Positions 34,017 through 42,464 of a stretch of DNA of 64,000 nucleotides are shown piece by piece. Positions within the stretch are counted from its first letter, which is position 1. Each line of letters begins with the position of its first letter. Below the pieces are notes generated by a model. It had not been told where the DNA came from and did not search any database. It was given only the letters and a program-made list of their open reading frames with translations. Origin of the DNA: Rhizobium sp. CF122 (GTDB lineage: Bacteria; Pseudomonadota; Alphaproteobacteria; Rhizobiales; Rhizobiaceae). Made by a program: the position numbers and the translations under genes. The DNA lies in NCBI RefSeq assembly GCF_000282035.1, contig NZ_AKKA01000109.1, forward strand, positions 1 through 64,000, in the 5' to 3' direction.

Positions 34017-35042
34017 ATGCCTTTCATTCCACTTTCTTTTGTCGTCGCCCTGCTGTTGCTTATCCTGTTTGTCGCCATGGTGAGGACCGGCGACGATGGA
34101 AACTCGCGTAACCTCCCCTTCCTTGCGCTGATCCTGTTGAGTGCTTTCCAGGCATTCCTCTCGGGGCTGCGCTGGGGGTACGGCATTGTTGAAGTGATGT
34201 ATGTCGCGCCCGTGGGCGCAGCGCTCGTGCCGCCGCTCGTCTATTGCGGTGTAGCCAAGCTGGTGCGCAAAAGCGGATTCTCTCATCATTTACGTCTCGG
34301 CCTGCACGCAATTCCCGCCGTTGCTGTCATCTTGCTGCTGACAACAACGGCATGGCGAGGCGCAATTGATGTGGTTCTACCGACGATCTTCGTAGGCTAT
34401 GCCGGAGCGATCCTGCATCTCATGCGGTTGGGGCCAGACGCGCTGCAAAGGACTCCATTCGAAAGTGCAGCTCCGGTTTATCGGGCGCTTGTCTTTGCCG
34501 CATTGGCATTGCTTCTGTCGGCAGGGCTAGACCTGTTTGTGTTCCTTGATTTTTCATGGACGCAGGGCAGACACGCTCCAGCTATGGTAGCGATCGGCAA
34601 CCTCATTGCATTGATCGTCCTCTCGATCGCGGCCGCTGTGGTGGTTCAGGGTAGAGAGCCTTCCGAGATGGACACTGCGGCCCCGCATATCGACGACATG
34701 GGTGACAAGGAGACACTCGCCGCTATACGGTTGCTGATGGAGACGAAGCGTTCGTACCGCGACCCGGACCTCAATCTTGATCGGCTGGCGCGCAAAGCGA
34801 TTATTCCGGCGCGGCAAATTTCGACAGCGATCAACCGGGCAGCCGGCAAAAACGTCTCGCAATACGTCAACGAGTTTCGTGTTGCGGAAGCATGCCGGCT
34901 GCTGGAGGAAACAGAAAAATCTGTGACCGAAATCATGCTCGCAGTGGGTTTCCAGACCAAATCCAATTTCAATCGCGAGTTTCGCCGCATCACCGACATA
35001 ACGCCTGTTCAGTGGCGACAGAGCCGGGCAAATCTAAGCTGA
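34017..35042 (+). CDS. Membrane-anchored AraC-family regulator
   Basis: A 341-residue protein. About the first 205 residues form six or seven membrane helices (FIPLSFVVALLLLILFVAMV; LPFLALILLSAFQAFLSGL; VYRALVFAALALLLSAGLDLFVFL; MVAIGNLIALIVLSIAAAVVV). The C-terminal 100 residues are an AraC DNA-binding domain (LDRLARKAIIPARQISTAINRAAGKNVSQYVNEFRVAEACRLL; VTEIMLAVGFQTKSNFNREFRRITDITPVQWR). The layout suggests direct sensing of a membrane or envelope signal. It lies 93 bp upstream of an ABC efflux operon on the same strand, its likely target. Confidence 0.85.
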   Translation: MPFIPLSFVVALLLLILFVAMVRTGDDGNSRNLPFLALILLSAFQAFLSGLRWGYGIVEVMYVAPVGAALVPPLVYCGVAKLVRKSGFSHHLRLGLHAIPAVAVILLLTTTAWRGAIDVVLPTIFVGYAGAILHLMRLGPDALQRTPFESAAPVYRALVFAALALLLSAGLDLFVFLDFSWTQGRHAPAMVAIGNLIALIVLSIAAAVVVQGREPSEMDTAAPHIDDMGDKETLAAIRLLMETKRSYRDPDLNLDRLARKAIIPARQISTAINRAAGKNVSQYVNEFRVAEACRLLEETEKSVTEIMLAVGFQTKSNFNREFRRITDITPVQWRQSRANLS

Positions 35043-35135
35043 GCCGGCTTTTTTAACGTACGAAATCGCGATTCAGCACGATCAAGAACGTGTTCGAGGT
35101 CGAGTTCAGGACATGAAGCCGGCTTTGGTGGCGAC

Positions 35136-36248
35136 ATGAACACGCTCACCGAACACGATCGCAAACTCGCCGAAACGCTCAAGTCTCTTTCTCTGGAGTC
35201 ACTGGCAGGCGCGCCGAAACCACGCCGGAAGGTTATCCGCTGGATTGTCGGCGCTTTGCTTGCGGCCGCCACTCCCGTCATCCTTGCGCTGGTCTCGCCG
35301 GGTTCGGTGAATGACATGAAGATAGCACTTCTAGGTCGGTCTGAGCCGCCCAAACTGGACCAGGCGGACCCAGCAACTGAACTACGCGCGACCTCAGAGC
35401 GTGACAATCTACCGCCAACTTCGAGAACATCTGAAGCAGCCGCGCGTGAGATGACCGGCTCGGGGTATGTCGTCGCACCACGTTGGACTACCGTCTTTTC
35501 CAAGTATGAGGGCAAGATCAAAGGAATTGCTGTTGAAGTCGGCGATCAGGTTCAAGTTGGTCAGATACTCGCCATTCTAGAAAACGCCAGCGCCCGATTG
35601 GCACTTGAGCAAGCAAAGGCGGCGAAGGTTTCAACCGATCTGGTGCTTGCCGCAAGGGAAATCGCATTAGCGCAGACTACGGCCTCGTTTCGACGTACCG
35701 AAGCTTTGGCGAAACGTGATGCAGTATCCACAAAAGACCTGGAGGACGCACAAACGACCTGGAAGACTGCCCTGAACAATGTCGAGCAGGGCCGCCAGGA
35801 CGTTATCCGAGCTGATCTCACGATCCGTGTTGCCCAGGAGCAGGTGGACGAACTGGTTATTCGTGCGCCCTTTGCCGGAACTGTGACTAGGCTCAATGTT
35901 CACATTGGCGACACTGTTCTGGCGCGCGCTGACAGCGTTCGGGAAAGCCAAAGCATTTTGGCGCTCACGGATGCCACCAACATGGTGATCGACGCCGACA
36001 TAGCCGAAACAAATGTCTCCCTGCTCCGACCCGGCTTACATGGTGAGGCGGTACTCGACGGCTTTCCCGGTCGGCCTTTTGGCGTCGAACTACAACGGAT
36101 AGCGCCAACTGCGTCGGCTGAGAAAGGCACGATCGGGCTTCGGCTTTCTCTCATTAACCCGCCTATCGGCATACGGCCCAACATGGCAGCGCGCATCCGT
36201 ATCATCTCCCCCGAGATTCAAAGTCAAATTGGAGAAGCCTCGCTATGA
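35136..36248 (+). CDS. Periplasmic adaptor of an ABC efflux system (HlyD/MacA type)
   Basis: A 370-residue membrane-fusion protein: cytoplasmic N-terminus, one membrane helix (WIVGALLAAATPVILALVSPG, about 33-53), a biotinyl-lipoyl half motif (YVVAPRWTTVFSKYEGKIKGIAVEVGDQVQVGQILAIL), an alpha-helical hairpin (about 155-230), the second lipoyl half (IRAPFAGTVTRLNVHIGDTV), and a beta-barrel domain. It would connect the inner-membrane exporter to an outer-membrane channel that is not encoded here. Its stop overlaps the ATPase start (ATGA at 36245-36248). Confidence 0.88.
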   Translation: MNTLTEHDRKLAETLKSLSLESLAGAPKPRRKVIRWIVGALLAAATPVILALVSPGSVNDMKIALLGRSEPPKLDQADPATELRATSERDNLPPTSRTSEAAAREMTGSGYVVAPRWTTVFSKYEGKIKGIAVEVGDQVQVGQILAILENASARLALEQAKAAKVSTDLVLAAREIALAQTTASFRRTEALAKRDAVSTKDLEDAQTTWKTALNNVEQGRQDVIRADLTIRVAQEQVDELVIRAPFAGTVTRLNVHIGDTVLARADSVRESQSILALTDATNMVIDADIAETNVSLLRPGLHGEAVLDGFPGRPFGVELQRIAPTASAEKGTIGLRLSLINPPIGIRPNMAARIRIISPEIQSQIGEASL

Positions 36249-36952
36249 CCGACCGCCACGCAGAAGAGCGATATATCATTTTGAAAGACGTGCAGAAGGG
36301 ATACAGGATCGGAAGCGAAGCCATCCCGATCTTCGTCAACCTCAATCTGGAAATTCCCCGTGGTGATTTCGTCGCCATCATGGGGCCATCCGGATCAGGA
36401 AAATCGACGCTGCTCAACATGCTGGCCGGCGTTGAGAGCCCTGATGCGGGCGAGATCAACATTGGCAACGCCAGGCTCGATCGGATGGGGGAGACGGCAC
36501 GATCAGCGTGGCGAGCACATCACATGGGCATCGTCTTTCAGTTCTACAATTTGTTGCCGATGCTCAATGCAGCAGAGAATGTCGAACTACCGCTTTTGCT
36601 GAAGCCGATTTCGGCGAGAGAGCGGCGCATTCGCGCCGGCAAGGTTCTCGACCTGGTCGGTCTCGCCGGACGTGAGAAGCAATATCCAGCGCTGATGTCC
36701 GGTGGCCAGCAGCAACGTGTCGGCATAGCGCGCGCAATCGCGGCCGATCCCGATCTTTTGCTCTGTGATGAGCCGACCGGCGATCTCGACCGGAAATCCG
36801 CAGACGATGTTCTCGATATGCTCCGTCTTCTCAACCAGGAACTCGGAAAGACGATTGTGATGGTGACCCATGATCCGCAGGCCGCACTTAATGCGCGCCG
36901 AACCCTGCATCTCGACAAGGGGCGTTTCATTGAAGAGAAGAGGGACGCTTGA
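36245..36952 (+). CDS. ABC exporter ATPase (MacB/LolD type)
   Basis: A 235-residue ATP-binding protein: Walker A GPSGSGKST (about 44-52), signature LMSGGQQQRVGIARAIA (about 149), Walker B DLLLCDEPTGDLD (about 170) and switch His MVTHDPQAA. The fused membrane domain of MacB is absent; the two following genes supply separate FtsX-type permeases. It overlaps its neighbours on both sides by 4 bp. Confidence 0.92.
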   Translation: MTDRHAEERYIILKDVQKGYRIGSEAIPIFVNLNLEIPRGDFVAIMGPSGSGKSTLLNMLAGVESPDAGEINIGNARLDRMGETARSAWRAHHMGIVFQFYNLLPMLNAAENVELPLLLKPISARERRIRAGKVLDLVGLAGREKQYPALMSGGQQQRVGIARAIAADPDLLLCDEPTGDLDRKSADDVLDMLRLLNQELGKTIVMVTHDPQAALNARRTLHLDKGRFIEEKRDA

Positions 36953-38094
36953 TGAACTTGCTCCATCTTGCTCGAAGGAACGCCTGGCGAAAGCCGCTGC
37001 GTACTCTCCTCCTGATTTTCTGCGTGACGGTTGCCTTTCTGATCTACGGACTGACCGCGAGCTTCCTGAACGGAGCACAAGGCTCGGCAGGCGCCAGCGA
37101 CGATCTTCTCGGGGTGATGAACGCGGCAGGACGCACGCAGCCCCTACCAATGGCCTATATGACGCGCATTGCATCAGAGCCGGGTGTGGCCTCGGTCGCC
37201 TACATGACGCGGCTGCGAGGCTACGTAAATGTCGAGAAAAACGTGGTGGCCATAAGCGCCGTTGAGCCCGGCCTGATAGCCAAGGTCAATGGGAAGGAGC
37301 TTGGTCTCACCCAGGAATTGGTTAGCGCTCTCGGCCAGGCGCGAGACCGGGTGCTGGTCGGTCGAGCCTTGGCGGAAGCGCAAGGCTGGTCGGTCGGACA
37401 GCGCATCACCGTCACGGCGTTTCAGACAGCGCGGAAAGATGGCAGTCGCGACTGGCGGTTCGAGGTCGCCGGTATCTTCGAGGGCGAAAGCGCCAACACC
37501 GACACCTATTTCATGCTTGCCAGTTACGATTTTATAAACGCGGCCCGGGCGCGGGGCGAAGATACGGTGGATGCCTTTGTCGTGCAGCCGGCAGACCGCG
37601 TGTCTCCCGGCGTCCTCGCCGCGCGCATAGATGCCCTGTTCGCCAATTCACCAACCCCGACGCGCACACAATCGGAAAAGCAATTCCTGGAAGCCTTCCT
37701 GCGTCAATACGCCGATGTCGGCTTGATCATCAATCTGGTTGTCAGCGCGGCCTTCGTTACGCTGCTGATGATCGTCATCAACACTATGGTCTTTGCAGTG
37801 CGCGAACGCACCTTCGAGATCGGTGTGCTGAAGACACTGGGCTTCTCACGAGGACGAATCCTGACGCTCGTTCTTGGCGAGACGCTGTTCATTTTCGCAG
37901 TCGGCGGCACTCTCGGTCTCATCCTGGCAAAGATGGCCGCTGTTCTGGCCGGACCAGCACTCGGCCTCGTCTTCTCAATGGCGGTGCTCGCCAAGGCTGT
38001 TTTATTCATAGTCGTGCTGGGTCTCATCACCGGCCTGATGCCGGCAATAAATGCCATGCGCACACCGATCACCACAGCCTTCAAAGCGAGATAA
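36949..38094 (+). CDS. FtsX-family ABC permease 1
   Basis: A 381-residue MacB/FtsX-like permease: one N-terminal helix (LLLIFCVTVAFLIYGLTASFL), a large periplasmic domain (about 45-260), then three C-terminal helices (LIINLVVSAAFVTLLMIVINTMVF; TLVLGETLFIFAVGGTLGLILAKMAAVLAG; VLAKAVLFIVVLGLITGLMPAINAM). The cytoplasmic ERTFEIGVLKTLGFSRGRI loop is the coupling element seen in FtsX and LolC proteins. It forms a heterodimer candidate with the next gene, 4 bp downstream. Confidence 0.9.
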   Translation: MMNLLHLARRNAWRKPLRTLLLIFCVTVAFLIYGLTASFLNGAQGSAGASDDLLGVMNAAGRTQPLPMAYMTRIASEPGVASVAYMTRLRGYVNVEKNVVAISAVEPGLIAKVNGKELGLTQELVSALGQARDRVLVGRALAEAQGWSVGQRITVTAFQTARKDGSRDWRFEVAGIFEGESANTDTYFMLASYDFINAARARGEDTVDAFVVQPADRVSPGVLAARIDALFANSPTPTRTQSEKQFLEAFLRQYADVGLIINLVVSAAFVTLLMIVINTMVFAVRERTFEIGVLKTLGFSRGRILTLVLGETLFIFAVGGTLGLILAKMAAVLAGPALGLVFSMAVLAKAVLFIVVLGLITGLMPAINAMRTPITTAFKAR

Positions 38095-38098
38095 ACAA

Positions 38099-39301
38099 AT
38101 GTCTTCCAAACTCAAGCAAACGCAGGTGATGATCAGAGCAAACCTCCTGAGCCTACCGCGACGCTTTGCGATCGCGGTTTCAATGGCTCTTTCCGTTGCG
38201 CTCGTCGTCTGTGTGCTCGCCGGCTTCCTCTCGATGGCCGCCGGGTTTGAGAAGGCGTTGAAGAGCGCCGGTTCTCCGAGCGTGGCGGTGATCCTCGGTG
38301 GTGGGACAAACCAGGAGAATGGCTCCGATGTTCCGGCCGGTGCCATCCGGACCATTGAGGCAATGCGAGGCGATATCGGAGCGGTGCGGGATACAGCGGG
38401 CAATCTCGTCTCATCACGGGAGATCGTCGTTGCCGTTGAGGTACCGGACGATCAAACCGGCGTTGCAAAGATGCTGGCTTTACGAGGCATGGACCCGACC
38501 GGTCATTATCTGCGCGACGGAGTCACCCTGACAGCCGGACGCTTTGCCAAGCCAGGCGCGCGTGAAATCGTGGTTGGCGAACGGATCGCAGCAGAATTTC
38601 CTGCGCTCGCGATCGGAAGGCAAGTGCGGCTAGGCTCCGTCAACTGGACTGTGGTCGGGTATTTTTCTTCGGGCGGTAGCGCGTTCGAGTCAGAAATATG
38701 GGCTGATCTCGATGCTGTTCGTTCTGCCTTTGATCGGTTGGGCGAAGTCCAGAGCGTTCGACTACGGCTTGGAGGGCCCGGCGCAATCGACAAGCTGAAG
38801 ACAACTCTGGGAAGCATTTCCGCCACCCCCATGGTCGCTGTAACCGAAGCCGACTTATACGCCGCCCAATCATCCGGCACGGCAAATCTCATTCGTATGT
38901 TTGGATGGCCGGTGGCGTTGCTGATGGCACTCGGCGCGACTGCAGGCGCGCTCAACACGATGATGAGTTCGGTTTCTGACCGGGCGGTCGAGATCGCTAC
39001 GGTGCGCGCCCTGGGTTTCAGCCGCCTGTCAGCCTTCATTGCCACGTGGGCAGAGGCGGTGGCGCTGGCGGCGGTTGGAGTGATCTTCGGCCTCGTGGTG
39101 TCGTGGTTCGTATTCAACGGATGGCAGGCCAGCACCATCGGTGTAAACAACGCCAGCATATCCTTCCAACTCACTATAAACGAGGGCGTACTCCTAACAG
39201 CGGGGCTTCTCGGTTTGTCAGTCGGTATCGTTGGGGGCGCTCTGCCCGCCTTTTACGCCACTCGCTTGCCTTTGACAGCCGCTTTACGCGCGCGAGGATG
39301 A
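38099..39301 (+). CDS. FtsX-family ABC permease 2
   Basis: A 400-residue FtsX-type permease of the same topology: N-terminal helix (FAIAVSMALSVALVVCVLAGFLSMAAG), a periplasmic domain and three C-terminal helices, with the coupling loop VSDRAVEIATVRALGFSRL. The ATG at 38099 is chosen because it follows the previous stop by 4 bp; a frame open 48 bp upstream overlaps that gene. With the preceding genes it completes an adaptor/ATPase/two-permease exporter for an unknown lipid, peptide or toxic compound. Confidence 0.9.
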   Translation: MSSKLKQTQVMIRANLLSLPRRFAIAVSMALSVALVVCVLAGFLSMAAGFEKALKSAGSPSVAVILGGGTNQENGSDVPAGAIRTIEAMRGDIGAVRDTAGNLVSSREIVVAVEVPDDQTGVAKMLALRGMDPTGHYLRDGVTLTAGRFAKPGAREIVVGERIAAEFPALAIGRQVRLGSVNWTVVGYFSSGGSAFESEIWADLDAVRSAFDRLGEVQSVRLRLGGPGAIDKLKTTLGSISATPMVAVTEADLYAAQSSGTANLIRMFGWPVALLMALGATAGALNTMMSSVSDRAVEIATVRALGFSRLSAFIATWAEAVALAAVGVIFGLVVSWFVFNGWQASTIGVNNASISFQLTINEGVLLTAGLLGLSVGIVGGALPAFYATRLPLTAALRARG

Positions 39302-39343
39302 TGTCGTATTGTCGGCGGCGCTGAAAAACAACGAGGAGTTTCT

Positions 39344-39381
39344 GTCGCAAAAGTCTCTGGCGAAAGTCAGAGATTTGCGAC
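39344..39381. repeat. Long imperfect hairpin downstream of the exporter operon
   Basis: GTCGCAAA, a 2-nt bulge, TCTCTG, an 8-nt loop, CAGAGA and TTTGCGAC form a 14-bp stem. A further partial copy (GACTTTTGCGA, 39383-39393) pairs alternatively with the left arm. No T-run follows, so it is not a standard terminator. It immediately precedes the group II intron remnant and may be an element end or the insertion context of the intron. Confidence 0.5.
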
Positions 39382-39399
39382 CGACTTTTGCGAGTGAGA

Positions 39400-39628
39400 C
39401 CGGCAAGGAGCATATGGTGCAAGTCCATTTCGGTGAAGGATTAGCGACCCACACCGGCCCCGAGCCGTGCGTTGGCGTCAGTGAGGGCGTCGGCGAAGCG
39501 TCGGCAGGGGAGTGCATAGGCCAGCCGTTGAGCCGCGAAATAGTCTTGGTTCCGGGTGCCGACGTTGTTCGCAAGACGGAAGGCAATACGCACGAGCACG
39601 CTATTGCAAGTGCTCGGACGACCCGGCA
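39400..39628 (+). mobile_element. 5' fragment of a bacterial group II intron
   Basis: The stretch containing GTGCAAGTCC, CACACCGGCCCCGAGCC, GTCGGCGAAGCGTCGGCAGG, CCAGCCGTTGAGCCGCG and GACGGAAGGCAATACG is what I know as the RNA-domain region upstream of the reverse-transcriptase ORF in rhizobial group II introns. It can be misread as a coding frame (VQVHFGEGLATHTGPEPCVG). The reverse transcriptase and the 3' domains are missing. Similarity ends near 39628, where the vapC 3' end begins. The left limit is approximate and the identification is from memory. Confidence 0.65.
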
Positions 39629-39630
39629 CC

Positions 39631-40053
39631 TCACTCGACCCATGGATCGATGAGTTCGATACCGAAGCCCTCGAAATCCTTGGTGTTGCGTGTCGCGAGA
39701 GCGAGGTCGTGGGCAATCGCGGTGGCTGCGATCAAGCCATCCATCGATGACATACCTCGGCCGCTCCGCTTTGCGTCGCCCATCAAATCACCCCAGGCCA
39801 GAGCAACACGTTCGTCCACTGGAATAACACGGCGTTCGAAACGTTGTGGCAGATCCCGGGCGAGCCACTCGACCAGTGCATCGCGCTTTCGTCCGTTGTC
39901 CATGAGGGCAACACCGCGACGAATTTCCGCAATCGACACGACACTGATAAAGGTGCGGTCCTCGTCAAGGCCATCCAACCATTCGAGAACGCGGCCCTCG
40001 GGACGCGGCTTTGTCACTTCTGACAGAACATTGGTGTCGAGCAGCAGTCTCAC
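39631..40053 (-). CDS. PIN-domain toxin, VapC type
   Basis: A 140-residue PIN ribonuclease: MRLLLDTNVLSEVTKP (first Asp), ISVVSIAEIRRGV (Glu), SSMDGLIAATAIAHDLALATRN (Asp pair) and FEGFGIELIDPW at the end, the pattern of the FitB/VapC group. It probably cleaves RNA when freed from its antitoxin. The ATG overlaps the antitoxin stop (40050-40053). Its 3' end is directly against the truncated group II intron, but the gene itself is intact. Confidence 0.9.
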   Translation of the reverse strand: MRLLLDTNVLSEVTKPRPEGRVLEWLDGLDEDRTFISVVSIAEIRRGVALMDNGRKRDALVEWLARDLPQRFERRVIPVDERVALAWGDLMGDAKRSGRGMSSMDGLIAATAIAHDLALATRNTKDFEGFGIELIDPWVE

Positions 40054-40316
40054 AGCGGCAGATCACGTGGTTGGTCGCGTTGACGGTCGAGGTCGAGATC
40101 GGCACCGCGTAGTGGCGACTCCATCAGAAACTCAGCGAGCGTGCCCTTGCGTGCGGTCTTCCGCTGCCATTCTTCGGCAGAGACGACAACGACGATAGGC
40201 TTGCCGTTTCGGGTGATCGTCTGCGGCGTGGATTGCGCGCGGTCAATGACTTCTGAGAGTTTCGCCTTCGCGTTGGCAACGGTCCAGCTTCTCTCGTCGT
40301 GCGGTGATAGTTGCAT
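40050..40316 (-). CDS. Phd/YefM-family antitoxin
   Basis: An 88-residue protein: MQLSPHDERSWTVANAKAKLSEVIDRAQSTPQTITRNGKPIVVVVSAEEW is the classic Phd/YefM DNA-binding half. The acidic/basic tail (LMESPLRGADLDLDRQRDQPRDLPL) would wrap the toxin. The Met at 40316 is used because conserved sequence starts there. It lies upstream of vapC, the usual antitoxin-first order, and is preceded by palindromes that it should bind to repress the pair. Confidence 0.9.
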   Translation of the reverse strand: MQLSPHDERSWTVANAKAKLSEVIDRAQSTPQTITRNGKPIVVVVSAEEWQRKTARKGTLAEFLMESPLRGADLDLDRQRDQPRDLPL

Positions 40317-40332
40317 TGTACATCTCCTGACC

Positions 40333-40365
40333 ATCGTGACTATCGTGACTATAGTCCGCTAGCGG
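40333..40365 (-). promoter_or_regulatory. Operator of the toxin-antitoxin pair
   Basis: Two 9-bp tandem units (ATCGTGACT, 40333-40350) run into the perfect palindrome GACTATAGTC (40347-40356), which shares one base with a second perfect palindrome CCGCTAGCGG (40356-40365). All lie 17-49 bp upstream of the antitoxin ATG. Autorepression by an antitoxin-toxin complex through such sites is established for Phd/YefM systems; binding here is inferred. Confidence 0.6.
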
Positions 40366-40423
40366 ATAAGTGACAAGTGGCTTAAGGGGAGGGGACTTCA
40401 AAGCCCAGACGCCTTGGTGAGAT

Positions 40424-40657
40424 TCACGCGGACCGATGCCATTTTCGACTTATTCGCCGAGGATAACCTTCCATAATCCGAACATAGGCTCCCAATAGGC
40501 TAGCAAGCTCCGCTGTCGGCATGCGGCGGTTCATCGTTGTGCGCCGTTGTGTCTTTTGCTCCAGGGCATCGGCAAGCTGCGTCATCAAGGGGCCGTGGCC
40601 ACTCGCCAACAGGATGGAACATCGCCAATAGGCGACCACCACGTCATCATCGGCCAT
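40424..40657 (-). CDS. Doubtful small hypothetical protein
   Basis: A frame of up to 77 residues with possible helical segments (LMTQLADALEQKTQRRTTMN; TAELASLLGAYVRIMEGY). No family is recognised, no strong ribosome-binding site is seen, and the frame stays open upstream of the first Met. It may be the tail of a decayed gene. The 40366-40864 region holds nothing else that I can support. Confidence 0.25.
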   Translation of the reverse strand: MADDDVVVAYWRCSILLASGHGPLMTQLADALEQKTQRRTTMNRRMPTAELASLLGAYVRIMEGYPRRISRKWHRSA

Positions 40658-40864
40658 CAGCCAATCCGTTGGTCGGGTCTGCCAGCCGTTCGATACATCG
40701 AATGCGCATCGATGTGGACGGGCTGTTCAAGGACGCTGTCGGAAAGCTATCGGTAACGGTGGCCGCAGCAGATGTTGGACGAGCATGCCGCTGCGTAGGG
40801 ACGCGGTGATCGCCTCCCGCCGGCATATAACGTTGACCGGTCCAGCCGCGGGCCGCCGAAGTAC

Positions 40865-41107
40865 TTAGGCAAACCTGAATTCGACTTTTGCATCAAGGGC
40901 CGCTGCAAGGAAAGATAGTTGGGCTTCGTCCTGGGTCACTGTGCCGGTGGCTGTCCCAGCACAGGTCTCCATCGCAAGGACGAAGGCGGCGCCACTCGCG
41001 GTCGGCCAATTGGCAAAAAGCATGTCAAGGGCTTCCTCTGCAGATCCAATGACGTGGAAGGCTTGGTGGCGCTCGACGACTAAGACGAGCCAGTCCGGGG
41101 TCGACAC
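40865..41107 (-). CDS. DUF982 family protein
   Basis: An 80-residue protein, STPDWLVLVVERHQAFHVIG then SAEEALDMLFANWPTASGAAFVLAMETC, matching DUF982, a short family mostly restricted to Rhizobiales plasmids and chromids. The GTG at 41107 is chosen because CGGAGA lies just upstream and the family begins with the W-containing strand; longer starts add unrelated sequence. Function is unknown. Confidence 0.72.
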   Translation of the reverse strand: MSTPDWLVLVVERHQAFHVIGSAEEALDMLFANWPTASGAAFVLAMETCAGTATGTVTQDEAQLSFLAAALDAKVEFRFA

Positions 41108-41474
41108 AAGATCTCCGATTCCGCTTACGAGCGATGGGCAAATGGTGGATCGCACTTTGGCCAGCGCTCGACATTTGAGGAGAAAATTCTCACCTGGCGA
41201 TCCGTTCTGTAAACCCCGGCCGTGACACATTGTTCCACGCTATTAGCCTGCGGTATCGAAAGGCGAAGTAGTTCCGTAATTCCCCGAGGTTTCTCTGGCC
41301 CGCAAGCGGCGGGCGATGGGTATAAAATTGGTGGGCATTCCCGCGATTTGTCTGATGCCATAGGCAATGTTTCAAAGAACGCGAACATCCCCCCTTCTCT
41401 TCAGGCATGGGCTTGCGCGCGCGACACGAGCATCGCAGATTGCGCGACAGCCATTGCGGACACAGGACAGAACG
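41108..41474. other. Intergenic gap (367 bp)
   Basis: Divergent upstream region of the DUF982 gene and the second ureohydrolase gene. A TATAAA-like element near 41319 could be a -10 box, without a good -35. No gene or repeat was recognised. Confidence 0.45.
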
Positions 41475-42446
41475 ATGAGTGGAACTTTCTTTCAACCGGT
41501 TGATGCTGCTGAAGTTCCACGCTTCGCCGGGCATTCTACCTTCATGCGCCTACCCGCCGTGCAGACGGCTGCCGGGCTTGATATTGCCCTTGTCGGTATT
41601 CCCTGGGACGGCGGCACAACGAACAGGGCGGGCGCCCGGCACGGGCCACGGGAGGTTCGCAATCAGTCGAGCCTCATGCGGCGCGTACACCATGTCTCAG
41701 GGACCGAACCTTTCAGTATCGCGAATGTCGCCGATGTCGGCGATCTCTCCGTCAACCCCATCGACCTTATGGACGGCCTCAAACGCATCGAAGAGGGGAT
41801 GAATGAGATTGTCGCCGTCGGCGCCATTCCCGTGTCGGTGGGCGGTGACCATCTGACCACGCTCCCCGTGCTGCGCGCGGTGGCGAAAAACCGGCCGGTT
41901 GGACTGATCCATTTCGACGCGCACTCCGATACCAATGATCGCTATTTCGGAAACAACCCGTACACGCACGGGACGCCGTTTCGTCGAGCGATCGAGGAGG
42001 GACTGCTGGACCCGAAGCGGATGGTTCAGATCGGAATTCGCGGTTCGATCTACGATCCGGGCGAACATGACTGGGCGAAGCAGCAGGGCATCCGGATCAT
42101 CTACATGGAAGAATTCGTCAGCCGTGGGGCTGACGACGTGATGCGCGAGGCGCGAGAAATCGCTGGTGAACTGCCAACCTACGTTACCTTTGATATCGAT
42201 AGTATCGATCCATCCATGGCGCCGGGAACGGGAACGCCAGAGGCGGGCGGCTTCACGACCCGCGAGGCCCAGCAGATGATCAGGCTGCTTGCCGGAATAC
42301 AGATCGTGGGTGCCGACGTCGTTGAAGTCTCCCCACCATTTGATCTGGCCGGCATGACGGCGCTTGCTGGCGCCACCATGATGTTCGAACTTCTATGCGT
42401 CATCGCCAAACAGGTCGCGGATAGGCGCACTGCCGGGGGCGCCTGA
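41475..42446 (+). CDS. Second agmatinase/ureohydrolase family enzyme
   Basis: A 323-residue arginase-superfamily enzyme with intact metal motifs: VGGDHLTTLPVLRA, IHFDAHSDTND and YVTFDIDSIDPSMAPGTGTPEAGG. The substrate-loop GIPWDGGTTNRAGARHGPREVR is typical of bacterial agmatinase, guanidinobutyrase and guanidinopropionase. The ATG at 41475 is selected because the family N-terminus (FFQPVDAAEVPRFAGHSTFMRLP) starts there. It differs clearly from the enzyme at 25207-26256 and converges with the flavin reductase gene 18 bp away. Confidence 0.9.
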   Translation: MSGTFFQPVDAAEVPRFAGHSTFMRLPAVQTAAGLDIALVGIPWDGGTTNRAGARHGPREVRNQSSLMRRVHHVSGTEPFSIANVADVGDLSVNPIDLMDGLKRIEEGMNEIVAVGAIPVSVGGDHLTTLPVLRAVAKNRPVGLIHFDAHSDTNDRYFGNNPYTHGTPFRRAIEEGLLDPKRMVQIGIRGSIYDPGEHDWAKQQGIRIIYMEEFVSRGADDVMREAREIAGELPTYVTFDIDSIDPSMAPGTGTPEAGGFTTREAQQMIRLLAGIQIVGADVVEVSPPFDLAGMTALAGATMMFELLCVIAKQVADRRTAGGA

Positions 42447-42464
42447 TGGTCGGCAATTGGCTTG

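Noticed and set aside
39344..39393. Hairpin as Rho-independent terminator of the exporter operon
   Set aside because: Strong stem but no T-tract on either side; kept only as a repeat.
39415..39653. Apparent plus-strand protein VQVHFGEGLATHTGPEPCVG...
   Set aside because: This is the translated RNA region of a group II intron, not a protein gene.
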